DNA from: Fremontodendron californicum | Taxonomy: Eukaryota; Streptophyta; Magnoliopsida; Malvales; Malvaceae | NCBI GenBank assembly: GCA_030761205.1 | Contig: JAULJL010000028.1 | Location: forward strand, 14,056,001 to 14,120,000 | Direction: 5' to 3' | DNA length: 64,000 bases | Part shown: positions 35,792-45,835 of the stretch, piece after piece | Layout: every line of letters begins with the position of its first letter | How positions within the stretch are numbered: the first letter of the stretch is position 1 | Notes under the pieces: generated by a model | What the model saw: only the letters and a program-made list of their open reading frames with translations | Told to the model about the DNA's origin: nothing | Databases searched by the model: none | Translations under genes and position numbers: made by a program

Positions 35792-36742
35792 CTAATGACG
35801 CTTTCCCAGTCCTCTATCAATCAGTGTCGTGGGATCCAACCACTTGGCATTTATAAGAGTTTGCACTTTCTTTTTGAATGCCATACAGTCTTCAATGTTA
35901 TGGCCAACAATTCCACAATGATAATCACATTTTGCATTTGGATTACACCACCTTGGATATGGTGGTAACAGGGGTTTCAATGGGACACATGCAACCATGT
36001 GATTTTGGATCAGTATAGGGAGGAGCTCTTGGTAGCTGATTGGAATGGGATCAAAAGGCATTTGGGTCTTATCCTGGGGTCGTTTCTTAGTTACACATGG
36101 CCTAGGAGTTGGGGCACTTGGTGGTGGCACTAAGGTCCGAACCGGAGTGTTTACATGGAGATGTGGCGGAACAGCATGGTGAGGGTATGGATTCGGATAC
36201 GGGGCCTTTGGAGGTTGTACATAGCTCGGGGTTCCTATCCCAGATGCTGGATAAGGTGGTTGATGAGGGAAATAGTATGAACTGGTAGTTGTTGGTGATG
36301 GAATGGGATTCAGGAATCCCGTAGTGGTCATCCCAATGGACGATTGGACCATGGTAGGGTGGGGATACTGGCTTGGACCTCGAACAGTTTGCAGGTATGG
36401 TACAGGATCCAAGGTTTCTATCTTTGGTATCAGGCTCTCAGGTTTAATCATTTTCACGATTTTGTCCATAATTTTATCAGGATTGCAACCTTTGTGGTAT
36501 TGACAAGCGCAAGATCCAGCAGGGATTATGTGTTCTGGGCCTAATGGTTTTGGTTGATCCGAAGATGATGCGAAGCCCTGAGAAAGTTCACCTTTACTGT
36601 TACCCATATCCTCAACCATTTTCAGCAATTTGGCAAGTTGTTCCTTCACCTTTCGGATTTCATGTCCATATTCCTCTTGATTGCGTTCCAAAGCACCCAA
36701 TCGTTCCTCCGATTCATTCCTCATATCTCGAATCCCTTTCAT
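35792..36742 (-). CDS. ORF-B: capsid-less Gag-like protein, intact, 316 aa
   Basis: The frame runs from MKGIRDMRNESEERL to GLGKRH. About residues 8-50 form a coiled coil (ERLGALERNQEEYGHEIRKV...). Residues 60-240 are proline-, serine- and tyrosine-rich. Then come PIPISYQELLPILIQNHM, PPYPRWCNPNAKC and the knuckle CDYHCGIVGHNIEDC with FKKKVQTLINAKWL. The last 90 residues are clearly homologous to the end of the downstream Gag, but the capsid core is absent. It sits between leader and gag, the place where Ogre elements carry an extra ORF1. A role as RNA-binding partner of Gag is inferred. No other function can be read from the sequence. Confidence 0.85.
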   Translation of the reverse strand: MKGIRDMRNESEERLGALERNQEEYGHEIRKVKEQLAKLLKMVEDMGNSKGELSQGFASSSDQPKPLGPEHIIPAGSCACQYHKGCNPDKIMDKIVKMIKPESLIPKIETLDPVPYLQTVRGPSQYPHPTMVQSSIGMTTTGFLNPIPSPTTTSSYYFPHQPPYPASGIGTPSYVQPPKAPYPNPYPHHAVPPHLHVNTPVRTLVPPPSAPTPRPCVTKKRPQDKTQMPFDPIPISYQELLPILIQNHMVACVPLKPLLPPYPRWCNPNAKCDYHCGIVGHNIEDCMAFKKKVQTLINAKWLDPTTLIDRGLGKRH

Positions 36743-38157
36743 GCAAATGAAAATGTCATGAGATTAGGAATACAATTATGAATGTACATGCTCTATTCCT
36801 ATGTGCATGAATAAACTGATGATTAATGCATGAACATATACAGAGAAATTATGATGACTATGTATGCTATGGATGCAATCTAATGCCAGGTATATACAGA
36901 TAATGATTGTGCATGTCATAAACGTATCTTACAATGAATGACCATGCATGCTATGACTATAATATGATGTCAAAATGATACATGCAAAAATAAATGAATT
37001 AACACAAAGGTATATACAAAGAAATCAATGATTACACGAAATTGGTGGGACTATTCAAAAATCTCATTATGCAGGATTTGCCTCCAAATTTTTTTTTTTT
37101 TTGATAAACCAATCACATCATTTTCAAAAGAATTTCAGGGTGGATCTTACTATGGTACAATATGCAAATGTTCATGTGACACTACCGGTTTTATGAAATC
37201 ATCAAATTCAATTACCAATTGTTTATTGCAAAGAATGAGATCAATAATACAACCAAAAATGTACATGCTTTATTTACACATGCATGAAATGTGCCACATG
37301 CAAAAATGCTTGAAAAAGGATTTTTTTTTTTTTTTATAAAAAAAACAGCTAATGAACATCTGCCCCAGCAATATCTGCTTATTTAGGCATCACGATGCCT
37401 TCGAGGCGGAGTATCACATTTATTACGGGCGATGTACGTACATCGTTGCCCGATCTACCACACTTATTCGGATTGTAAAACAGGTAACAAAAAGTTTAGA
37501 AATGTCCCTCCATGTGTTCCTATTTTCGGTATATCTAACGGAAATTCGGGATGGCTTCGCCTAGGTTCACTATATGAGGGTGAATCGGTTCTAAGGCCCC
37601 GAATTGTTCCTCACTGTCGCCGGTGAAGGCTAGTAAGGCACCCCGATAAAAGCGGGTTCAATTCGTTAGAGTATATTTTCCTATGCCCGTACGGAGGATT
37701 ATCACGAAGGCATTAGGTACTTTATACTCTGAAAGTGTTTCACTAGCCCATACGGAGGATCAATCACGAAGGCTTAGTTACTTTACTTCCACTTAAAAGG
37801 ACGGAACCCGGGTAGAGGATTCATGTTATGCAAATGCACGTGTAGTGTGTGTGGAGAAACAAAACAAACCTGTCACCACCTATTCTACAAACCTTATTCT
37901 AAATGTCCTAACAATTAAAACATTCAAGAATAGTGTAACGCATTAACCGACAAGCAGTTATAATATACAACCTTAAATAGCTAGAGAACAATAATAAAAT
38001 GCATGCACATGAGTATGAACATATTTAAAAATATTTTATTATTTTCAAAATTCTCCTTATTAAAAAAAATATGGGAATTAAAATTAAATACCAATAAAAC
38101 CAACAAAACCGAGACTTTGATAACACACGACTAATTCTAGGCCTGACTCTCTAATAG
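36743..38157 (-). other. 5' leader of E1
   Basis: Noncoding, 1.4 kb between primer site and ORF-B. It contains the duplicated CCC(A/G)TACGGAGGAT...ATCACGAAGGC segment (37685-37775), the palindrome at 37430-37445, a nearby short inverted repeat GGCATCACGATGCC (37386-37399), poly-T/A runs, and ATG-rich repeats (36770-37030). The plus-strand frames at 37028-37626 are not kept in E2 or E3. Confidence 0.7.
37430..37445. promoter_or_regulatory. 16-bp perfect palindrome in the E1 leader
   Basis: CGATGTACGTACATCG is identical to the E3 copy. It lies about 715 nt after the primer site in element sense and is surrounded by further GC-rich pairing (GGGC...GCCC). A self-complementary leader element is the kind of feature that can seed RNA dimers, but this is inference. 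Confidence 0.6.
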
Positions 38158-38175
38158 TCCCCAGCGGAGTCGCCA
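38158..38175 (-). other. Primer-binding site of E1 (tRNA-Arg(ACG))
   Basis: TCCCCAGCGGAGTCGCCA on the plus strand; 18 bases match the tRNA-Arg(ACG) 3' end including CCA. The LTR edge follows after AGC at 38179. Confidence 0.92.
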
Positions 38176-38178
38176 AGC

Positions 38179-41100
38179 TGTCGCAACCTAAAAAATAACG
38201 ACGTCTCATCGCAAGACTTTATTATTCGTTAAGTGTGACATTTAAAAAAAAAACCGAGGAAAAGTCGACTTAATTCCTCTAGAAAAATGAAAGTTTTGAA
38301 AATGACCTTAAAAAAAGACATGGAGTCGCCACCAATCTTTTTTGGCTAGGTGTGATCGGCCACCTATTAAAACCGGTTTTATAAAATATTTTAAAAATTA
38401 ATTAAAACATTTTAAAAACCAATTTCAAGTCTGCGTTTTAAACCAGAGAAATCAAAGAAGCGGGTTCGGGAGTCGGTTACGTGTGGGGAAGGATTAGCAC
38501 CCCCACAACGCCCGTATAAATCGTTACCTTATTAATCGTGTGTTATCTCAAATCTCGGTAAAAGTTGGTTTTAAATTTAATGTTTCAAATTAATTCCCAA
38601 TTTAAAGAAAAATAATTTCATTTTTTTTTACAATGATCCGAAATTTATAAATTCAAAATTTTCCTATATTCCCCAACAAACGTGGCAAAATATAGAAATT
38701 TTTATTAGTTTTAGAAAACTTTCCGAATCATTCTCTTTTTTGAAAGAAAGATATTCCTTTATTAATAATAATTGATGAAATTCCCTCCAGCAAACCCGGT
38801 AGAGAACTCATGAATTATTTTAAATCGGGAATATCTTTATTTTTATTGAAAACCATTATCTTTTTTTGAAAACATTTAAAAGAAATGAATATGTATAGGC
38901 ATGGCATAAATAAAATGACATAGCAAAATCTAAATAATATAATGCAACCTAAATGTCATGACACATAGAAATTAATATGGCAAGAATCACATATTATATA
39001 AAATGCATGAATATAAAAATGCAATGCATGAAATGTATTTTTTCCTTTAATTAAGGAAATCCGTATATCTAAAAAGATATCCGGCTACCTTAGGAAAATA
39101 TGTCAAATTAAATATTCTAAAACCAAAATACTTTGTGATTGTTTGAAAACAATTTTGAAAAGCTTGAATTAAAAATAAAAACTGGGCTAAAATTTTTAAA
39201 ATAACTCTAATTTCCCAAGTTTAAAAATCCGGATTTTACTACCCTTAACCCGAGACTTGAAAAACCATTTTTAGAGTTTGAAAAGGCTTAGAAACCACCC
39301 TAAGTCAGTAGCTAACTCTCCTAATCAGCCCACTCTAAGTAAATTAACCAAATCAGAAAAATGGTTTTTCTTTTTAAATTCAATTCTGACTCCACTGTCC
39401 AGTTTTAATCCACGATTTTTTACCATATTTTTAAAAATTCCAAAAATTCTAAAAAAAATACTGGAGACTCAGGACATATAAAACTATACGAGAAACAATC
39501 GGCTTAATTTTTTGATCAAAGATGAATTCCCAGAAAAACCAGAGATGTACGAGTTTTTGGAGGAGAAAAAACTGCTTTGTTTTTCTTTAAATTCAATTCT
39601 GACTCCACTGTCCAGTTTTAATCCACGATTTTTTATCCTATTTTCAAAAATTCCAAAAATTCTAAAAAAAATACTGGAGACTCAGGACATGTAAAAATAC
39701 ACGAAAACAAATCAGCTTAATTTTCTGATCAAAGATGAATTACCAGAAAAATCATAGATGTACGAGTTTTTGGAGGAGAAAAAAAAACTGCTTTGTTTTT
39801 CTTTAAATTCAATTCTGACTCCACTGTCCAGTTTTAATCCATGATTTTTTACCCAATTTTTAAAACTTCCAAAAATTCTAAAAAAAAATACTGGAGACTC
39901 AGGACATGTAAAAATACATGAAAACAAATCGGCTTAATTTTATGATCAAAGATGAATTCCCAGAAAAATCATAGATGTACGAGTTTTTGGAGGAGAAAAA
40001 AACTGCTTTGCCAACACATTTTTGCTTTTGATAAAATCATTTAAAAACCAAAGTAAAAATATTTGAAACTCATAAAATGACTTGAAAGCAGTAGCTAGGA
40101 CTCTTTGAAAGTTAGATAAAAATTGGCTAAATAAAAAAAAATCACAAAGGTAGAGTAATCAATTTGACAAACTTAATTTTCCACAAGTGTGCTCAAGAGA
40201 GCATGATCTTGAACCATTAATTGGCTCAAGTCATTATTCAAGTGGCATGAACATGAAATGCATGAAACAATGCAGCAAACATAATGCATGAAATGCATGG
40301 ATCTAAACCTAAATGTAAGGAAAATGCATGACACAAATAATATGGCCTAGACCTAACATGAACTTGCATGGCATTTAATGTAACCTAGACCTAAGACATG
40401 CATGGCATTTTCACAAACACAAGGCATGCTTAATTCAAAAATCCAACCAAATATCATGCAAATGCAAAAACCTAACAACTAGCATGACAAAAATACAACA
40501 CACAATGCAAAACACATGGAGTAGCCAAATGGCCCCAAGCTTCAACAAGCATGGCATTTTCACAAACACTTGGTATGCTAGCATGAAAAACTAAGTCATA
40601 ACACAAAAATCACACAAGCATTTTCACAAACACCTAATATACTAAATCTAAAACATGCTCAAATTTAAACAACATAAAAACAGAAAATTAAAAATGCAAA
40701 AACATGATATCTAAGACATAAATGGCAATAAACAAAGCAACCAAATTAAATATAACTTAAGAACATGAAATAACATAATATTTAAAACATCAAAAATAAA
40801 GAAAATAGCATAAACAATATGGTAAAATGAATAAAAAACAACAACTTAAAATAAATAATGTAGGCCATTTGGCCATGGTGAGTTTATTGTAAAAACAAAA
40901 TGTAAAAAAAAAATATATACTTAAGAAAGGAAATGAAAGAAGAACAAGAAACATTATTTTAAAATGAAAACTCACCAAGTAGAGATTAAAATAGCAAAAA
41001 ATAAGAATAGAAAATGAAAGTGCAAGAGTTGGTGCTCAAGAGCAACCTCAAGAAGCTAATATTTCAAGCTTTTCTCTTCAAACTTTCCTTTTTTTCTAAA

Positions 41101-42732
41101 CTTTTCTTTTTTTGCTCTCAACCAAGAAGATAAAAAACTAAGAAAAACTAAGAGAAATCAACCAAAATGGAAAAGAAAGAACAAAATCTGCCTCCCCCCC
41201 TTAGGGCTGGCAGAAAATGATGCTTATATGGACTCCAAGATGTTGTCATTTTTGTGTAACCTAATTTCCATCAAATGGCCAATAATTCAAGATGAAAAGT
41301 CATGAAATTACCACCCTTAGATTAGCATCTCAGCCCTCTCAAATTACAGCTGTCCAAGAAAAATGTTGACATATTTTTTCCAGCCCAACTCTGATTTTTT
41401 GAAGGGCCCAAAAAGCCCTTTTCGGTTGCTTGGGTGAAATGACCATTTTGCCCTCCCGGATGCAAAATAAATATCAAACGGGCTCCAAATTCAATTTTTC
41501 ATTTTCTAATACTTCCAAAATAATAAAATATTGAGTTCTGGAAGTTTTCAAAATTATCCGAGTCCGTTTGCTATTTATTTGATTTTTTCTTCCCAAAATG
41601 TCCTTTTATGCCCCTACTTTTTACCATTTTTTAAACGAGCTCCAAATCAAGATTTTTCTTCACCAATCTCTTCAAAATAATTAAAAAGTGTGATCTGGAA
41701 GTTTTCGTAATTTTTGGAGCTCATTTGGTATTTTTTCGGGATTTATCGGCTTGAATTACTCCATAGGAAGCTCGGGATTTAGCCATTTTGCAAATGAACT
41801 CGGAATCAAGATTTTCTTTCGCCAATCTCTTCCAAATAATTTAAAAATGAGATTTACCAAATTTCAGAATTTTTGGAGTCCATTTGCTATTTTTCCGGGA
41901 TTTATCTTTTTGAATTACTGCATAAAAAGCCCGGGATTTGGCCATTTTGCAAACGAACTCGGAATCAAGATTTTCTTTTACCAATCTCTTTCAAATGATT
42001 TAAGAAAGAGATTGACAAATTTTCCATAATTTTCGGTGTCCATTTGCTATTTTTCCCAAAATTTTCCAATTTTGCCCTTTAATCTCTGAAACCCGGTTTT
42101 GCTCAAAACAAGTCCGATTTTCAGATTTTCTTCAATCTGAGCCTAGGGCCATCCTTTTTAATCATTCCTGATCCATTGGGGGCTTTGGTCTTACCAAGTC
42201 GGGCCATTTCTGTGATTCTTCCCGATTTCACCGAAATCCACTAAAAACCCTAATTCTCGGTTTTCTCCCGGATTGACTTTTCTTTCGGTTTTTCTTGCAA
42301 GTGACTTCTCCATTACCCGTAGTTAGTGCTTATCTTTCATTTGGAACCTTCAATTTCGACCAGTTTGATCGTTTAAGCACTTTTCCCCAAATTCTCGGAT
42401 TAGGGTTTCTTTTCTACTGAATCTCTAAATCCCAACTTCCGAACTCCATATCTTTCAATGTAACCTCGGATTATCAAAATTCTTTCTCCATTTTTCAATT
42501 GAACTTAAAATCTTGATTTTGAAAGTGGGTTGACTTTTTCAGTAGTTGACTTTTTCGGGGTTGACTTTTTCGGGGTTGACTTTTTTTCAAGTTTGACTTT
42601 TTATGCTCGCCCTCTTAAACTAAGTCTCGGAGTACCACCTGCAGGATGAAAACAGTCTTTTTATACTCGGAAACATCAATATGGGAAGAAAACATACCTG
42701 TTTAGTGGCCCGGACAAAATTAGGTGTCTACA
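38179..42732 (-). repeat. 5' LTR of E1 (4554 bp)
   Basis: Edges are TGTCGCAACC (38179) and GGTGTCTACA (42732), followed by the right target-site copy GCAAG. It carries the same three-fold 215-bp repeat (39370-40010) and TTGAC cluster (42530-42602) as the 3' LTR. Confidence 0.93.
42530..42602. promoter_or_regulatory. Five-fold TTGACTTTTT cluster in E1's 5' LTR
   Basis: Same arrangement as at 28510-28580, 15-16-bp spacing, about 130-200 bp inside the LTR start. As this is the 5' LTR, this copy would be the one placed to drive element transcription. Confidence 0.6.
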
Positions 42733-42737
42733 GCAAG
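42733..42737. repeat. Target-site duplication of E1, right copy (GCAAG)
   Basis: Identical to 24155-24159. Beyond it E2's interrupted LTR continues. Confidence 0.9.
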
Positions 42738-45700
42738 GGATGCATGAAGAGGCCAAATGATCATGTGAGACTCTAATGCAATCCTACTTAGTAAATGACC
42801 TAAATAAATGACAACCCATATCAAAATGCATAATGTCATGACATTTTCAATAACATATAATATACCAAAATCAAAATGCACAGGCTCATGTCATGGAAAT
42901 GCAAGCAAGTTAAGAAACAAAAGAAAAATGCACATGCAAGGCAAACATAATGGAATGGCCGAATATGCATGAAATAATATGATGGCATTTTTATCATAGC
43001 ATTTTCATAAGCACAAGACAAACTAAAATTAGAATATGCAAGTTCATGACATGGAGATATAAACAAGCTAAGAAGCAAAAGAAAAATATACATACAAAGC
43101 AAACAAACATGGTATGACCGAATATGCATGAAACAAAATTATGAAAATGCAAACATGAAATACATGGTACATAAAAAAAATGCAGAACATGGATATATGA
43201 ACAACAAAGGCCAAATATGCAAGGATGCAATATCAAGCATAGAAATGAAATATAACAAATATAGCATAGAAAATAATGTAAAGAAAATGTATACACAAGA
43301 TTTAACATAGACATGCCGAAATTATAAGTAAAACAAGTAAGTAGAACAAGGAAAGTTAAGCTCCATGGATGGTATCAAATGGGCATAGCCTCTCACCAAA
43401 CCATAATAACTTGGTCTTGCCAAGATCATGAAGCCTTTCCATCTCATCAAAACATAAAATAAACTATGTAAAACATAAAATAAAGTAAGCTTCATGGATG
43501 GTGTCAAATAGGCATAGCCTCTCACCAAACCATATTCAATTGGTCTAGCCAAGATCATGTAGCCATTTCAACCTTTTTTACTTCATATTTTGTAAAAATC
43601 AGAACCTCAGAATACTTTTAAAAACTTGTATAAATCATTTTTTCACAACAACTTGCATGGAAAAAAAAAAGAAAAAAAACAAGGCAGAAAAAAGGAACCA
43701 TTCGGCCATGGCATGGAATTCCAAGAAAAAAATATTTTCACCATTTTAAAGAAGGAGAAGATAGTGAAAACATGAAGAAACATTAAAAAACTTTATTTCT
43801 AAGAAAAATGTTGTAGGAAAACATGATAGAAAACCAAGAAAACACCATGAAAATGAAGAAGAAAGCTAGACTAGAACTTGGTAGAGATGACTACCTTCAA
43901 ACTCTCAAATGAAAACCTTTTTTTTCTTTCTTTCATAACTTTTTTTCTTGCCAAATTAGCTACTGTTTTCAAGCCAAAAACCCTAAAAAAATGAAACTCC
44001 CCCTCTCCCTTTAGCCTTGGCCGAAATCTCCCTTAACCATTGGATGAAAATTCCACTTTTTCTCCCCCAATCTTGGCCATTAAATGTAGATATTTTGATG
44101 AAAACATAAAAATGTCATCTTGCCAATTGATTCCATCCCTTAAGATGTGTACTCAACTCTTGTATTAACCTTAGCCATTAGATGCAAAAGAGGACCAATC
44201 CCATGCACTCACTTGCTTGTCCCTCTTGAATGCCTACCCTTGGATGAGTTGTGCTCTTCCATTCTTGGTCATTGGATGAAGCCAACATAAAAATGATATC
44301 TTGTAGATTGAATGCAGCCCTCAACATGTGTACTCAGCCCTTGTAGATGGCCTAGGCCATTAGATGAAAAGGGATGATCCCATGCACTCCATTGTTCAAC
44401 CGAATTAATGCTCACCCTTGGATGAATTGTGCTCACATTTTTTCTTCCATTATTGGCCATTAGATGAGCATTATTTTATGACAAATAAAAATGTCCTTTT
44501 GAAATTTAAACTTGGCCATTGGATGGTGCATTCAACTTTCCTACAAGGCACCTAAGCCATTGGATGAAGGGGGGACCATTTGCAAGGTGTTAGTTATAGC
44601 ATGTGGCATGATAGTGACTAGGGAATTGAATTGCTTAAGCTTCCTTCTTCTCCTCTATGTTGGCTGACCAAAGGAAGAAAAAATCCCATCATTTTCTTCA
44701 TCTTTCATATTTTTCTCAATTACCAATTTGCCCTTTTTGGTTTCCTTGGTGAAATGACCTTTTTGCCCCCCGAACTTAAATAAATAGAAAACGGACTCCA
44801 AATTTGAATTTTCTTTTTTCAATACTTTCGAAATAATAAAAAATTGAATTCTGGAAGTTTTCAAAATTTTTCGAGTCCATTTGCTATTTATTTCGGATTT
44901 ATTTCTGAAATTACCCCTTTTATGCATCTGAACTTTACCATTTTTTAAACGAGCTCTGAATCCAGATTTTTCTTTACCAATCTTTTCCAAATAATTTAAA
45001 ATTTTGATATGGAAGTTTTCATAATTTTTGGAGCTCATTTGCTATTTTTCCCATATTTTCTTTCTCCATTCTTTTCGAAATAATTTAAGAATGAGATTTG
45101 CCAATTTTCAAAATTTTTGGAGTCCATTTGCTATTTTTCCCATATTTTCCAATTTCTCCCTTTTACCTCCGAAACCCGGTTTTGCTCAAAACAAGTCCGA
45201 TTTTCAGATTTTCTTCAAACTGAGCCTTGGGCTATCCCTTTTTAATTATTCCTTATCCATTGGGGGCTTTAGTCCTGCCATGTCGGGCCATTTCTGTAAT
45301 TCTTCCCGATTTCATCGAAATCCACCAAAAACCTTAATTCTCGATTTTCTCCCGGATTGACTTTTCTTTCAATTTTTTCTTTCAAGTGGCTTCTCCATTA
45401 CCTATAGTCAGTGCTTATCTTTCATTTGGAACCTTCAATTTCGACCAATTCGATCGTTTAAGTACTTTTCCCCAAATTTCCCGGATTAAGGTTTTCTTTC
45501 TACTGAATCTCCACAACCCAACTTTCGAACTCCATATCTTTAAATGTAGACCTCGGATTATCAAAATTCTTTCACCGTTTTTCAATTGAACCTCAAATCT
45601 TGATTTTGAAAGTAGGTTGACTTTTTTAGTAGTTGACTTTTTTGGGGTTGACTTTATTGGGCATGACTTTTTTCAGGGTTGACTTTTTCGAGTTTGACTT

Positions 45701-45835
45701 TTTTTTGTCTTCTTTCTTAGACTAAGCCTCGAAGTATCACCTGCACGATGAGAAAAGCCTTTTAGCATTTTGAAACATCAATTTAGGAAGAAAATGTACT
45801 TGATTTAGGGGTCCGGACAAAATTAGATGTCTACA
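42738..45835 (-). repeat. 5' LTR of E2, outer part (3098 bp)
   Basis: Continuation of 21537-24159 after the E1 insertion. From 43717 it matches the E2 3' LTR at 9890-12388. It ends GATGTCTACA at 45835. Within it are the GGCCATTGGATG block (43990-44580) and a TTGAC cluster (45617-45702). The right flank starts TTAGT; its partner duplication lies outside the window. Confidence 0.85.
42850..43560. repeat. Duplicated segments in E2's 5' LTR
   Basis: Two imperfect pairs. About 170 bp apart: ATGTCATGGAAATGCAAGCAAG...AAAAATGCACATGC recurs with variants at 43040-43100. About 122 bp apart: CATGGATGGTATCAAATGGG...CCAAGATCATGAAGCC (43363-43437) recurs at 43493-43563. Opposite-strand frames here are by-products of the repeats. 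Confidence 0.65.

Larger units (their letters stand above)
24160..42732 (-). mobile_element. E1: complete giant gag-only Tat/Ogre-like element (18,573 bp)
   Basis: In element sense: 5' LTR 42732-38179, primer-binding site 38175-38158, leader with palindrome, ORF-B 36742-35792, spacer, gag 34963-33518, conserved noncoding region, tandem repeats, polypurine tract 28726-28712, 3' LTR 28711-24160. It is flanked by the direct repeat GCAAG (24155-24159 and 42733-42737). By eye I count roughly 30-35 substitutions between the two 4.55-kb LTRs, about 99.3% identity, so insertion was recent. Both ORFs are open, yet no protease, reverse transcriptase, RNase H or integrase is present, so movement must have used enzymes from another element. 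Confidence 0.93.
9890..45835 (-). mobile_element. E2: older Tat/Ogre-like gag-only element, interrupted by E1
   Basis: In element sense: 5' LTR (45835-42738 and 24159-21537, split by E1), primer-binding site (21533-21516), leader, broken ORF-B (20043-19120), spacer, broken gag (18182-16738), noncoding and repeat-rich 3' region, polypurine tract (12403-12389), and the first 2.5 kb of the 3' LTR (12388-9890), which is then cut by another insertion. The internal region is 9148 bp, close to E1's 9467 bp, with the same order. Its LTRs form a different subfamily from E1's. All ORFs are broken. No pol domain was seen. Confidence 0.85.
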
